Of a stretch of 64,000 nt of DNA, positions 51,070 through 60,351 are shown one piece after another. The DNA comes from DASWJZ01 sp038211615. Its GTDB lineage: Bacteria > Pseudomonadota > Alphaproteobacteria > Rhizobiales > Afifellaceae. The translations under genes and the position numbers were made by a program. The notes under the pieces are model-generated. The model saw only the letters and a program-made list of their open reading frames with translations, made no database searches and had not been told where the DNA came from. Location: positions 1 to 64,000 of the forward strand of contig JBBQVL010000012.1 of NCBI GenBank assembly GCA_038211615.1. The letters run 5' to 3'. Each line of letters opens with the position of its first letter. Positions within the stretch are counted from its first letter, which is position 1.

Positions 51070-53238
51070 CTAGGCTCCATAGGTCCCGGCGACGTTGAAG
51101 ACAGATGTGTTGGTGAGCATCGCGACGGTCAGGTTGCTGTTGGCGCCGGCCGCGAACACGTTGAGATTCACCGTGGAATTGCCGTTGTTGATGTTCGCGT
51201 TCGTCATGGTCGCCGCGGTCGCCCCCATGTTGTTGGCATTGAAGGCCTGGGCGGCGATGCGGTTGGCGCTGGATTCGGCGGCGAACGGCAGCCCGGCCAG
51301 GTTGGCGCTGCCTGCGGCAAGCGTGCTGAGGTTGGACAGCACGACGCGCGCCTCGTAGCAGACCCGGTTTCCCACCTTCGTGTAGAAGCCCGTCTGTTGT
51401 GAGTAGGTCGGCGTTCCGCCGCCGGAGCTGGTGAGCGTCGGCGTGAAGGTGCCTTCCTCGTAGTCGTCGAGCGTGTTGGCGCCGGCCGACGCGACCTGCG
51501 AGGCCGGAAACACGATCTGCCCGTTCGAAAGCGTCAGCGCCGTCATCGTGGGAGAATCGCCGGTTCCGACGCCGGCGGAGGTTGCGAGCGCCGCGGCGCT
51601 GGTAGAGGCCAGAAGCCCCCGGCCAAACGAGGTCGTGGAGAGCGCCGCGATCGAAGTGAGGTCGCTGTCGAGCGGCTGGTAGTTCGCGGCGATGCCGAGG
51701 TCGGAGAGGAGCTGCGCGATCGTGCGGTTGGTCCACGCGCCGGCCTTCCGCTGCAGCACGTCGTCGTTCGAGGGCGACAGGCCCGCGATCGTCGTCAGGT
51801 CGGCATCGTGCGCCTCGACGTCCGTTCCGATCACCACGCCGGCTGCCGTCCTGACCGCCGCCGCATTGGCCGCGGTGAGGACGCTTCGCCCGGTCGTCGT
51901 CGAGTCGGATATGTCGGTCGAGGCCGGTCCGATGAGCGCCTTGCCTGAAGCCTTCGCAAGCCAGAGGCAGCGCCAGTTGCCGGAGCCTTCCGACTTGAAG
52001 AGCCCGCAATCGCCTGCGACCGTCGCGATATTCGCCGCGCCCGGCAGGATCAGGCTCGCGGCGTTGTGGGTCAGCGTCAGCGCACCCGCGAAGCGGACGA
52101 AGCGCCATGCCGTGGCCGCCACAGTGCCAAGCCCCGTGATCGTGGTCGTTCCCGTCACACGAACGAAGTTGGACGCGATCGATCCGAGGTCCGTCGTGAC
52201 GGCCGAAGCGATGTCGGTCCAGTCGACAAGCGCCAGCGCCCCGCTCGCCACGATGTCGGAAAGGTTCGGCGTGGCGCTGCCTGAGAGCGCGGCGCCGTTG
52301 GCCTTCTGGTAGAGCAGCACCCGCCAGTTGCCCGAGCTGTCCGAGGCCGCCAGCATCGCGTCGCCGGCGGCAGTCGTGATGTTCGATCCGCCGTTCGGCA
52401 GGATCAGGCTCGTCGCGTTGTGCGTGAGGGTGAGCGCGCCCGCGAAGCGGACCGCCTTGATGGCGTTCGCCACGCTGCCGAGCGAGGTGATGGTCGTGGT
52501 GCCCGTGATCCGCACCTTCAGGCCGGCCGCCGCACCGACATCGCAGGTCGACGCGGAAGCGACATCCGCCTCGTTGGCGAGGAAGCGCACCCCGCCCGTC
52601 GTCTTGTCCGCCACCAGGCCGATATTCCACGTCGACCCGTCGGCGCTGACCTTGAAGGAGAGGTTGTCGTCGCCGATCAGGCCGATCTCGGCACGGCCGG
52701 AGAAGCCGGTCTGCAGGAGCAGCGACAGCACATCGGACGCCGTCTCCTTGTTCATCGTGCTGCGGAGGTCGCCGTCGCCACCCTCCGCCGCGGTCTTCGC
52801 CGTCCACAGCGCCTTGTTGAGCTTCGCCGAGAACGGATTGGTGGCGTCGGTCGTCGTGCCGATGCCGAGCAGCGCAAGGTTCTGCAGCGCGCCGAGCGCA
52901 GCGCCCCAGTCGACCCAGGCGCTGCCGTTGAAGATCAGGAAGACGTTCTCGTCCTCCACCCAGCAGCGCCATCCCTCGCGCGGAGTGTGGAAATCCCATG
53001 CGCCGTCCTGCCACACCGCCACGTCGGCAGCATGTCCGGCCCAAATTCCGGTCGGACTCGCCGCCACGATGTAGCGGTCGCCCTCCGCGGGGGACCCGGG
53101 CGGCGCGGCGAGGTCGCGGTCCTTGACTGCAAGCTGCGCCAGTGCATCGAGCGCGCGCAGCGCCTCGTTGTGGGTCACATGCTTCTGGGCCTGCTCCGCG
53201 ACAAGCAGCGGCAGACCCAGGGAAACGGTGTTGGGCAT
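51070..53238 (-). CDS. DUF2793 tail-fibre protein with internal repeats
   Basis: The 722-residue protein starts with a DUF2793 domain (about 1-115: LPLLVAEQAQKHVTHNEAL, REGWRCWVEDENVFLIFNG in part), typical of alphaproteobacterial GTA and phage fibres. Two imperfect repeats of about 95 residues follow at 228-320 and 343-437, sharing TGTTTIT and VRFAGALTLTHNA. The C-terminal part has YEEGTFTPTL and YTKVGNRV, common at ends of phage tail fibres. It probably binds the recipient surface. Confidence 0.8.
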   Translation of the reverse strand: MPNTVSLGLPLLVAEQAQKHVTHNEALRALDALAQLAVKDRDLAAPPGSPAEGDRYIVAASPTGIWAGHAADVAVWQDGAWDFHTPREGWRCWVEDENVFLIFNGSAWVDWGAALGALQNLALLGIGTTTDATNPFSAKLNKALWTAKTAAEGGDGDLRSTMNKETASDVLSLLLQTGFSGRAEIGLIGDDNLSFKVSADGSTWNIGLVADKTTGGVRFLANEADVASASTCDVGAAAGLKVRITGTTTITSLGSVANAIKAVRFAGALTLTHNATSLILPNGGSNITTAAGDAMLAASDSSGNWRVLLYQKANGAALSGSATPNLSDIVASGALALVDWTDIASAVTTDLGSIASNFVRVTGTTTITGLGTVAATAWRFVRFAGALTLTHNAASLILPGAANIATVAGDCGLFKSEGSGNWRCLWLAKASGKALIGPASTDISDSTTTGRSVLTAANAAAVRTAAGVVIGTDVEAHDADLTTIAGLSPSNDDVLQRKAGAWTNRTIAQLLSDLGIAANYQPLDSDLTSIAALSTTSFGRGLLASTSAAALATSAGVGTGDSPTMTALTLSNGQIVFPASQVASAGANTLDDYEEGTFTPTLTSSGGGTPTYSQQTGFYTKVGNRVCYEARVVLSNLSTLAAGSANLAGLPFAAESSANRIAAQAFNANNMGATAATMTNANINNGNSTVNLNVFAAGANSNLTVAMLTNTSVFNVAGTYGA

Positions 53239-53261
53239 TCACAGCCTCTTTTCCTTGCAGG

Positions 53262-53382
53262 ACATGCGCCCTTCCCTCCCCCTTGCGGGGTAGGGTCAGG
53301 GAGAGGGGAAAGATGAAGATCGCGACGAGGCTCCCCTCCCCCTTGCGGGGAGGGGCTGGGGGAGGGGTAGCGCGACGCTGGA
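53262..53382. repeat. Paired palindromic element between fibre gene and gp15
   Basis: Two C-rich/G-rich units around CCCTTGCGGGG flank a spacer with AAAGATGAAGATCGCGACGA. A near-identical arrangement, with AAAGATGAAGTCCGCAACGA, is found at 60352-60462. The build resembles a REPIN (two REP units with spacer). Confidence 0.85.
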
Positions 53383-53384
53383 GG

Positions 53385-56300
53385 CTAAAGCTGGACCAGC
53401 GTCTCCAACACACGTCCCGGTCCAATCACCGAACCAAGCTGCGCGATGCGAATTCCGAAATTCATCGGTGGCGCCCCGAAGTCCGCGATCTGGTCCGCCG
53501 CCGCGTAGACGTGGGACGGTGCGCTCGTCTCCACCGTTCGCACAACTGTTACGCCGTCGAGCACCTCGACCCGATACGCCTCGCGCTCCTCGTTCAGCGG
53601 CGCTTCGGCAAGTTCCAGCCCTACGCCTCCGAACCGCGTCCGGCGGATCCACGAGAGCGCGATGTCGCCCGAGCCGCCATCCCGATGCGCCTGAAGCTGC
53701 ACCGGCGCGAACGGCACGAGCCCTTCGCCTTCCGCCGCGATGGTCGCTTCGACGAAGGTCGGCGCTGCATGGTCGTCGCGCGCCGGGCCGAAGCGGTAGC
53801 GAAGCGGCAGGCCGAGCTGGTCGGCGCGCACCGGCAGCGTTGCCACGGCGCGGTCGAGCAGGACGAAGTCGGCGCCCGCCGCCGCACCGGTCACCATCGC
53901 CTGCTCGCTGCCGCATTGACCGCGCAGTAGCCGCGTCAGCCGGTAGCGCCGCGTTCCGATCAGCTCCGCCCCGGCAAACTGCAGCACCTCCCATTGCCCG
54001 CCGTTCGTCTTCACCGCCGCGGCGTTGGCGCCGCCGAGCACGTCGATGTCGGGCAGCCCCGCGAGCGCGCCGCCGAGAAGCTCCACCGCGATCGCGTTGG
54101 CGCGGTCGAAAAGCCCGAGCGGCCCGGGCGGGAGCGGTGCCAGAAGCTTTCCGATCGTGGCGCGCGCCGTCAGCGTCGTCGCGAGGCGGAAGCCGCCGCC
54201 CTCGGTCGCGCGATAGACCGCCACCGTGCCGGGCCAGGGGTCCGCGAAGACCGCGAGGCGCGGAGCCTGCGCCTCCAACCCGTCGGGCGGCGCGAGATCG
54301 ACGATGCGGATCGCCGCCTTGCCGAAGGGCGCAACCGGCACCGGCGCATCGCGGTTGCCCGGGCGCAGCACGCCCGGCCCGCGGCCGTCGACCCGCCGCA
54401 GCGCCAGGCCGCGGCTGGCGGAATCCTCGATCCGTTCGGCGAGGAAGAGTTCCGCCTGCCCAGCGCCCGGCAGCGTCAGGAGATCGCCCGCCTCCACCGC
54501 AAGTGCGCTCGGCGGCAGCTCGATGTCGGCGCGCTCCCGCCCCGCCCAGATATCGCGGAGCAGCGCATCGGTCAGCCGCTCCGCCTCGCCGGACTCGATG
54601 ATCGCCGCAAGCTCGATGCTCGTGCTCCGCCGGCTTTGTCCCACGAGCCGCCGCGACGACGCGGCGCTGAGGCGATAGTCCTTGCCAAGGTCGATGAAGC
54701 GCAGCACCAGCTCGGAGGCGAGCTCCGTTTCCTGCGAACGTCGCCGCGCGACGAGCGGCTCGTCGGCGCGCTCCACCAGCGCATCGGCATCGAGCGCCGC
54801 GTCCCGCGGCCGCGCGAGCCCGCGGAAGAGGACACGGTCGCCCGCGTCGGCGGCCGTCACGCGGAACACCTCGAGCAGCGATTCCAGCGTGGCGCGCGCC
54901 GAAAGAACATCGTCGACGATGACGCCGCCGAGCAGCGCATGCACGTCGGCGATCGCATATTCGGTGAAGCCATGATCGGCGAGCACCGCCTCGATCAGCC
55001 CGGCGAGGCTCGCCTGCCCGAGCCGTCCGTTCAGCCAGTGCCCGCGCTCCCAGTTCGCGCCGTCCGACCACACGTCGGTCAAGTCCGGAAAATACGGGAA
55101 CGGCCGCGCGTCCCAGGCCCAGAGGTGCATGTGGGCCGGCGCGATCATCCGCTCGCCATACACCGACGACACCGGGTTCGACCCGTCGAAATCGGGATGG
55201 TCGACATCGAAGAAGCGCTGATAAGCCTCGACATAGGCGCGCTGCTGGAAATCGTCGCGCGCGCCGCTGGAGAAATACGGCACCGCCGATTGCGCCGACT
55301 TGGGATCGAAGAACACGTTCGGCTGGTTCGCGCCCTTGTCGATCGCCGGGCAGCCGAGTTCCGTCAGCCAGATGGGCTTGCCCTGCGGGACCCAGTCGGT
55401 ATGCGACGCTGACTCCGTCCCGCCCGGGCGGTCATGGTGGAGGTTCCCCCACCATGCTTCGATGTCCTTGAAACGGAACACCCAGGGCTTGCCGGCGCCG
55501 CCATCGGTGATCGGCGTCCGCACCTGCGCGGTGCGATCCTCCGCGCTTTGATAGTACCAGTCGAACCCCTCCCCGCCGCGCACGTTCGCGCGAAGGTAGG
55601 AGAGATCGCAGGGCGAGCGCCCGCTTGCCTCGTCGAGATGCCCCGGCGCGTCGCGCCAGTCGGTCAGCGGGTGGTAGAGGTCGATCCCGACGAAATCGAC
55701 CTCGGAGTCCGCCCACAGCGGATCGAGATGGAAGTGCACGTCGCCGGAACCGTCGGCCGGCTGGTGCCCGAAATATTCGCTCCAGTCCGCCGCATACCCG
55801 ATCCAGTTGGTCGGCGTCGCGGTCTTCGCGCCGATGATGGACCGCACGTCGGCGGCGAGAGTCCGGAGCGCCGCCACGAACGGATAGCCGCTCGCCGAGG
55901 ACCGGAGCGTCGTCAGCCCGACGAGCTCCGACCCGATCAGGATTGCGTGGACGCCGCCAGCCATCGCCGCGAGCTGTGCGTAGTGGAGCACCATGCGGCG
56001 ATAGCTCCACTCGTCCGGCCCCGCATAGAGCACCTCGCCGTCGCCGGCGGAGAAATCGCCCGGCTCCGCGGCGCCCAGGAACAGCGCCGCCTGCACGCTC
56101 GCCGCCGCGCTCTTGTCCGGCGATCCCGGACGGCCGGGCGCCGGCGAGCACGTGATGCGTCCGCGCCAGGGATAGGCGGGCTGGCCCGTCCCGCCCGTCT
56201 CCGGGTTCGGCAGCGCATTGCCGGCCGCAATATCCATGAGCACGAAAGGCGCGAGCAGCACTTTGAGCCCGCGCGCCTTCAGATCCTGAATGGCGCGGAT

Positions 56301-57290
56301 CACGGAGAGATCGCTCGGACTGCCGCCATAGGCCGCCCGTCCTTCAACCTGGCTCACCTCCTCCGCCGTCTCGCGCGTCAGCCCGCTCACCTGCCACGTC
56401 GCGCCGCTCGTCGCCTTCGTCGCGTCATCAACCTTGGGGCGGATGGTGCAGGTGCCGGCGCGAAGATCGTCGCCGAACCAGGCGACCACCAGCGTCACCC
56501 ATTCGAGGTTCGGACAGAGCGCCTGCAGCTCGTCGATCGAGACGCTCCAGTCGGAGACGTCGCGCCGCGCGTGCGCGTTCTCGGCAAGCGTCACGCCCTC
56601 CCCGCCGCTCCGCGTCACCACTGCGGTGTCGTAGCCGAACTCGGTCGAGGCCGGGATCACGCAGACCGCGCGCACGTGTTCCTCTATTCCCGGAATGGCG
56701 CGGAACACTTCGAACGAAAGCTGCGGGATGCGGTTGCCGAACTCGGCGAGCGGCATCCGCTCGAAGACGATGTAGGCCGTGCCGCGATAGCCCGGCACCT
56801 CGCCTCCCTGCTTCGCCGTGATCAGCGCGTCCGCTTCCTGAGCGTCGTCCCCACGATAGAGGCGGAAGGTGTATGCTGCCTGGTCGAGCGGCTTGCCGTC
56901 CGCCCAGATCCGGCCGATCCGCGTGATCGTCCCCTCGCAAAGCCCGACCGCGAAGTTGGCGAAGTAGCTGAACGTCGTGGTCGAGACCTGCGGACCGCCC
57001 TTGCCACCCTGGTCCTCGGTCTCCCGCACCTCCTCGAATTTCGTCGCCCAGATGATCTCGCCGGAGAGCCGCGCGCGACCATAGACGCGCGGGATTGCCG
57101 CGCCTTCGGTCGAGGCCTGCACCTCAAGCTCCGAGAGCCGCGGCCCCTCGATCCGCCGCCGCGTACCGAACAGCGCCTGGTCGAGCGCATAGCCCGCCAG
57201 CGCCCCCGCCGCCCGCCCCAGGATCGCCCCCGCCGGCCCGAACGCCGACCCGAGCGCTCCGCCGGCGGCGCCAAGAACAAGTGTTGCCAT
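53385..57290 (-). CDS. GTA baseplate megatron / host-specificity protein (gp15)
   Basis: The 1301-residue protein matches GTA gp15, which has a glycoside-hydrolase-like TIM barrel and a phage tail lysozyme/baseplate domain. It starts with the hydrophobic MATLVLGAAGGALGSAFG, then the conserved EGPRLSELEVQASTEGAAIPRVYGR region (in part), YFANFAVGLCEG, and TIM-barrel motifs such as LIGSELVGLT and WLTELGCPAID. It makes the central baseplate spike. The ATG at 57290 overlaps a TGA in the gp14 frame. A long open frame on the plus strand is a shadow. Confidence 0.93.
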   Translation of the reverse strand: MATLVLGAAGGALGSAFGPAGAILGRAAGALAGYALDQALFGTRRRIEGPRLSELEVQASTEGAAIPRVYGRARLSGEIIWATKFEEVRETEDQGGKGGPQVSTTTFSYFANFAVGLCEGTITRIGRIWADGKPLDQAAYTFRLYRGDDAQEADALITAKQGGEVPGYRGTAYIVFERMPLAEFGNRIPQLSFEVFRAIPGIEEHVRAVCVIPASTEFGYDTAVVTRSGGEGVTLAENAHARRDVSDWSVSIDELQALCPNLEWVTLVVAWFGDDLRAGTCTIRPKVDDATKATSGATWQVSGLTRETAEEVSQVEGRAAYGGSPSDLSVIRAIQDLKARGLKVLLAPFVLMDIAAGNALPNPETGGTGQPAYPWRGRITCSPAPGRPGSPDKSAAASVQAALFLGAAEPGDFSAGDGEVLYAGPDEWSYRRMVLHYAQLAAMAGGVHAILIGSELVGLTTLRSSASGYPFVAALRTLAADVRSIIGAKTATPTNWIGYAADWSEYFGHQPADGSGDVHFHLDPLWADSEVDFVGIDLYHPLTDWRDAPGHLDEASGRSPCDLSYLRANVRGGEGFDWYYQSAEDRTAQVRTPITDGGAGKPWVFRFKDIEAWWGNLHHDRPGGTESASHTDWVPQGKPIWLTELGCPAIDKGANQPNVFFDPKSAQSAVPYFSSGARDDFQQRAYVEAYQRFFDVDHPDFDGSNPVSSVYGERMIAPAHMHLWAWDARPFPYFPDLTDVWSDGANWERGHWLNGRLGQASLAGLIEAVLADHGFTEYAIADVHALLGGVIVDDVLSARATLESLLEVFRVTAADAGDRVLFRGLARPRDAALDADALVERADEPLVARRRSQETELASELVLRFIDLGKDYRLSAASSRRLVGQSRRSTSIELAAIIESGEAERLTDALLRDIWAGRERADIELPPSALAVEAGDLLTLPGAGQAELFLAERIEDSASRGLALRRVDGRGPGVLRPGNRDAPVPVAPFGKAAIRIVDLAPPDGLEAQAPRLAVFADPWPGTVAVYRATEGGGFRLATTLTARATIGKLLAPLPPGPLGLFDRANAIAVELLGGALAGLPDIDVLGGANAAAVKTNGGQWEVLQFAGAELIGTRRYRLTRLLRGQCGSEQAMVTGAAAGADFVLLDRAVATLPVRADQLGLPLRYRFGPARDDHAAPTFVEATIAAEGEGLVPFAPVQLQAHRDGGSGDIALSWIRRTRFGGVGLELAEAPLNEEREAYRVEVLDGVTVVRTVETSAPSHVYAAADQIADFGAPPMNFGIRIAQLGSVIGPGRVLETLVQL

Positions 57291-57450
57291 CAGCGCACCA
57301 TCGGCCCTCTCCCCTTGAGGGAGAGGGTGGTCGGCGGAGCCGACCGGGAGAGGGGGAGTTCTGCGATTTGCCGCTGCGGCTGACCGTAGATCTCCCCCCC
57401 ATCTGGCTGCTCCGCAGCCACCTTCCCCCTCAAGGGGGGAAGGCTCTTGC
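57291..57450. repeat. Palindromic elements between gp14 and gp15
   Basis: Several palindromes occur in tandem: CCTCTCCCCTTGAGGGAGAGG, GGTCGGCGGAGCCGACC-like arms, CTGGCTGCTCCGCAGCCA, and CTTCCCCCTCAAGGGGGGAAG. The gp14 frame is open through the whole block apart from the amber at 57506. Confidence 0.85.
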
Positions 57451-57505
57451 CGCCGAACTGAAACGCATACGCCATCCGCCGCCTCCACCAATCGCTGACC
57501 GCCAC

Positions 57506-57967
57506 CTACGCCACCGCCGCCCCCTCCTGCGCGTGCACCATGCGACCCGGCGCCGTCAGGATCGCCGCGTGCTTCGCCGGCAGATGCGCGCGCCAGCGGA
57601 ACAGCACGAGGTCCCCTTCCCGCGCCGCGCTCACCTCGATCTCCTCAAGGTGCGCGCGCAGCCCCTCCGCGAAAGTCTCGCGCGCCATCGCTTCGGCCCA
57701 GTCCGGCGTATAGGGCGGCAGCAGGATCGTTCGCCCTGGAAGGACGGCGTCCCGCCGTCCATTCGCCTCGCCGCCGAACTCCCGCCACACCCCGACGAGC
57801 AGCCCCAGGCAGTCGCAACCCACGCCCTTGAGCGCCGCCTGATGCCGATACGGCGTGCCGATCCACCCACGCGCCGCCGCGACGATCCTCTCCCTCTCCC
57901 CTTGCGGCAGAGGGAGGCCCCCGACCTCGGCCGGGGGTCGGGTGAGGGACACCGGGGGAATCGTCAA
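57506..57967 (-). CDS. GTA NlpC/P60 peptidase (gp14), C-terminus cut by an amber codon
   Basis: The product is 153 residues. The catalytic core reads GWIGTPYRHQ, GVGCDCLGLL (catalytic Cys53) and LPAKHAAIL (His). It stops at TAG 57506-57508 after HAQEGAAVA. The same frame continues VAVSDWWRRRMAYAFQF, the usual end of the family, so the natural residue at the amber was probably Glu (GAG to TAG). Residues about 6-27 (SLTRPPAEVGGLPLPQGER) are encoded by a palindromic repeat and are absent from usual homologues. It starts at TTG 57967, overlapping the gp13 stop. It degrades peptidoglycan during DNA entry. Confidence 0.85.
   Translation of the reverse strand: MTIPPVSLTRPPAEVGGLPLPQGERERIVAAARGWIGTPYRHQAALKGVGCDCLGLLVGVWREFGGEANGRRDAVLPGRTILLPPYTPDWAEAMARETFAEGLRAHLEEIEVSAAREGDLVLFRWRAHLPAKHAAILTAPGRMVHAQEGAAVA
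57886..57960. repeat. Palindromic element inside the 5' end of gp14
   Basis: C-rich arm, CCCCCGACCTCGGCCGGGGGTCGGG hairpin (25 bases; only its symmetry is described) and a GAGGG-type arm. It lies inside the coding frame and adds about 20 residues to gp14. Confidence 0.75.
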
Positions 57968-58854
57968 TCGCCAATCCTCCCGCCGTCATTCGCGCCGCCC
58001 GGCGCGGGATAGGACAGCGCAAAGTCGTTCCCCGGCATGTGGGGAAAGCCGCGAAAATTCGCCGCGTTCTCGAAGCGGTCGCGGCAGGTCGTGAAGCGCT
58101 TGTCGCAGCCCGCGGAAACCGTGAAGCCGTCTCCGGCCGCGATCGGCGAGGTCATCGCCTGCCAAAGCTCGACATGGTCGCCGTCCTCGTCGCGCACATG
58201 CCGGAGCACTTCGCTCTTCCGCCCCGCGTTCGCGCCGCTCGTAAAGGTCAGCGCCCCCTGGTCGAAGAAGCCGGTCGGCCGCGTGCCGGGCACCGATGCC
58301 GTCAGCCGCGCGGACCCGTCCGTCGCCGTCACCGTCGCGCTCGCGGTCCAGTCGGCGCTCGCGACATTGACGGTGCAGCGCGCATCGCCGAGATCGGCGT
58401 CGCAAGTCGGGCGGAAAGTGCGTCCGTTCGCCTGGTCAAGCGCATGGCTCAGACTGCGGATCTCCGCGGTGAACGACTGCCCCGCCCGCCGAACCTCGCC
58501 GATCGATCCGACGCGCATCAGATGCCGCTCGGCTGGATCGGCCCAGTTCACCAGCCACGCCTCGACCCGTGCATTGTCGTAGAGCCCGGCCTCCAGGTCG
58601 CTCTCGCTGACCTTCTCCGAAGAGAACGCGCCCGTCACATCGAGCCCGCCCACCTGCAGCCCGGCGTTCGCAATAGCCGCGCTCGCGTCGAGCCCGCTCT
58701 CAGGCTCGTGGTTCACATCGTCGAAGGCGATCGCGCGGTCGTGGTCGGTGAAGCCGAGCACGGCCCCGTCGCTCCGGACAATCCGCCAGCACGTGCAAAG
58801 CGTCGTCGCCCCGCCGGCAAGATGCGCGGCGAGCGCAGGTGAGAACGATTTCAT
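57964..58854 (-). CDS. GTA hub protein, DUF2163 family (gp13)
   Basis: The 296-residue protein has the DUF2163 N-terminus (TTLCTCWRIVRSDGAVLGFTDHD in part) and the C-terminal cysteine motif GCDKRFTTCRDRFENAANFRGFPHMPG (in part), which probably binds a 4Fe-4S cluster or forms the hub fold in phage tails. It lies between distal tail protein gp12 and peptidase gp14 and overlaps gp14 by four bases. Confidence 0.92.
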   Translation of the reverse strand: MKSFSPALAAHLAGGATTLCTCWRIVRSDGAVLGFTDHDRAIAFDDVNHEPESGLDASAAIANAGLQVGGLDVTGAFSSEKVSESDLEAGLYDNARVEAWLVNWADPAERHLMRVGSIGEVRRAGQSFTAEIRSLSHALDQANGRTFRPTCDADLGDARCTVNVASADWTASATVTATDGSARLTASVPGTRPTGFFDQGALTFTSGANAGRKSEVLRHVRDEDGDHVELWQAMTSPIAAGDGFTVSAGCDKRFTTCRDRFENAANFRGFPHMPGNDFALSYPAPGGANDGGRIGD

Positions 58855-58859
58855 TGGAA

Positions 58860-58980
58860 CGCCCTTCTGCGAAGTGGGCAGAGCGGTGATGGATAGGAGA
58901 GGGGCAGTAAGGGAATAAGGGAGTAAGACAGCGGCGGACCAAGCGGATGCCCTACTGCCCTACTCCCTACTCCCTACTTC
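58860..58980. repeat. GGGAGTAAG/CTACTCCC-type element between gp12 and gp13
   Basis: Purine-rich GGCAGTAAGGGAATAAGGG and the pyrimidine-rich CCCTACTGCCCTACTCCC on the same strand form long imperfect inverted arms around a GC spacer. Confidence 0.8.
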
Positions 58981-59631
58981 CTACTCGCTCACTCTGATCT
59001 CCACGACCGGCACGCTCGGCACATCCCCCGCCGCGAACGACGCCAGGTTGATGTCGAGCCGGTCCGTGTCGAAGCGCACCGGAACCTCGAATTCGAAACC
59101 CGCCGTGACGATCGCAGCCGCGGCAGGAATATGCCCCGCGAGAAAGGTCACCACCCCGGTCGCGAGATTCACGGAGAAGTCGGTCCCCGCCGTCTTCTCC
59201 GCGCCGTTGACCGCGACGCGCACCGCCGCGCTGACGGGCTTCACGATCTTCCGCTCATAGGGCGCGATCGCGCCGCCATAGGTCTTCACGAGCTGGAACG
59301 TGGCCGTCGAACCGTTACCGGTCCCGATCGGCTGGTCGCCGGGCGTCGGCGTCGTATCGGGCGCGCAGGATTTCCAGTCGGTCCGGTCGCGCCAGCGAAA
59401 GCCATAGAGCCTGCCGCGCCGTTCCTCGAAGAAGGCGATCAGCGCATGCAGGTCGGCAAGCGAATGCACGCCGGTGCCGGCATTATAGCGGCGGCGCGAA
59501 TCCGCCCAGCGCGAATTCCGCTCCTCGTGGCCGGAAGCCAGCAGCACGACATCCGTCCGCCGCTCCGGCCCCCCACTCGATCCGAACCCGATCGACAGCG
59601 GAAACAGGACTTCATGAAAGGCAATGCTCAA
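58981..59631 (-). CDS. GTA distal tail protein, DUF2460 family (gp12)
   Basis: The 216-residue protein starts FHEVLFPLSIGFGSSGGPER and has the DUF2460 segment RYNAGTGVHSLADLHALIAFFEER (in part), GRLYGFRWRDRTDW and VPVVEIRVSE at the end. It links the tail tube to the hub. Its stop touches the repeat element upstream of gp13. Confidence 0.92.
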   Translation of the reverse strand: MSIAFHEVLFPLSIGFGSSGGPERRTDVVLLASGHEERNSRWADSRRRYNAGTGVHSLADLHALIAFFEERRGRLYGFRWRDRTDWKSCAPDTTPTPGDQPIGTGNGSTATFQLVKTYGGAIAPYERKIVKPVSAAVRVAVNGAEKTAGTDFSVNLATGVVTFLAGHIPAAAAIVTAGFEFEVPVRFDTDRLDINLASFAAGDVPSVPVVEIRVSE

Positions 59632-59639
59632 GTGCTTCT

Positions 59640-59774
59640 CCGAAATGCCAAGCGAACTGAGAATAAGGGAGTGGGGAATAAGGCAATAGGGAATAGGGGA
59701 AATAGAAACAGAGGCTCAAACGCTGCCTTATTGCCTTATTGCCTTATTACCTTATTCCCCTACTCCCTCTCTTC
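59640..59774. repeat. AATAAGG/CCTTATT-type long hairpin element between gp11 and gp12
   Basis: GGGAATAAGGCAATAGGG-type arm and CCTTATTGCCTTATTACC-type arm lie on either side of a short spacer. The arms contain short tandem units (CCTTATTG). It resembles the element at 58860-58980. Confidence 0.85.
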
Positions 59775-60344
59775 TCACATCCCCCGCTGACCTCTTGCCA
59801 CCGCACGCGCCAGCATCGCTCCAATGTCCGCCTCCGCGCGGCGGAAGCTTCCCGCGTCCGGCGTCGTCACGTTGAACGTCACGTTGACCGCCGCGCCGCC
59901 CTGGCTGCGCACGCCGAGCCGCCCGTCGCTTCCGCGCGCCAGCGGCAGGATCGCCTCTGGCCCCGCTTCGCCCGCCAGCCCCAATCCGCCACGCGTCGGA
60001 AAGAAGCTCGGCGTCGCCACCACGCCGCCCGCCGCGAACGGCGTGATCCCCCCGACGACCCCGCCCTTCGCGAATTTCCCGCCGCCGAAAAGATTGCCGA
60101 TCAGTCCCGAAAACAGGCTGCCGATCCCCTGCCCGATCGGCGCCAGCGCCTGGTTCAGCGCACGGCTCGCGAGGCTGAGCGCCACCGACTTCAGCACGTC
60201 GTCGAGCTTCTTGCCGTCGACCACCGAGCGGCGGAACGCCGTCGTCATCGCCCGCCCAAAACCCTCCGCCAGCCCCTGCAATTCCTGCAGCTGCGCCCGG
60301 ACAGGCTCAGCCTCGGCCGCCGCCGTTTCAAATTCCGAGGCCAT
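59775..60344 (-). CDS. GTA tape-measure protein, short (gp11)
   Basis: The 189-residue protein is the short tape measure of GTA tails: an N-terminal helix, LKSVALSLASRALNQALAP, glycine-rich GIGSLFSGLIGNLFGG, and the conserved GGVVGGITPFAAGGVVATPSFFP (in part) and LAGEAGPEAILPLARGSDG. Tail length depends on this protein, and the short length matches the short GTA tail. Confidence 0.9.
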   Translation of the reverse strand: MASEFETAAAEAEPVRAQLQELQGLAEGFGRAMTTAFRRSVVDGKKLDDVLKSVALSLASRALNQALAPIGQGIGSLFSGLIGNLFGGGKFAKGGVVGGITPFAAGGVVATPSFFPTRGGLGLAGEAGPEAILPLARGSDGRLGVRSQGGAAVNVTFNVTTPDAGSFRRAEADIGAMLARAVARGQRGM

Positions 60345-60351
60345 GAAAAAA

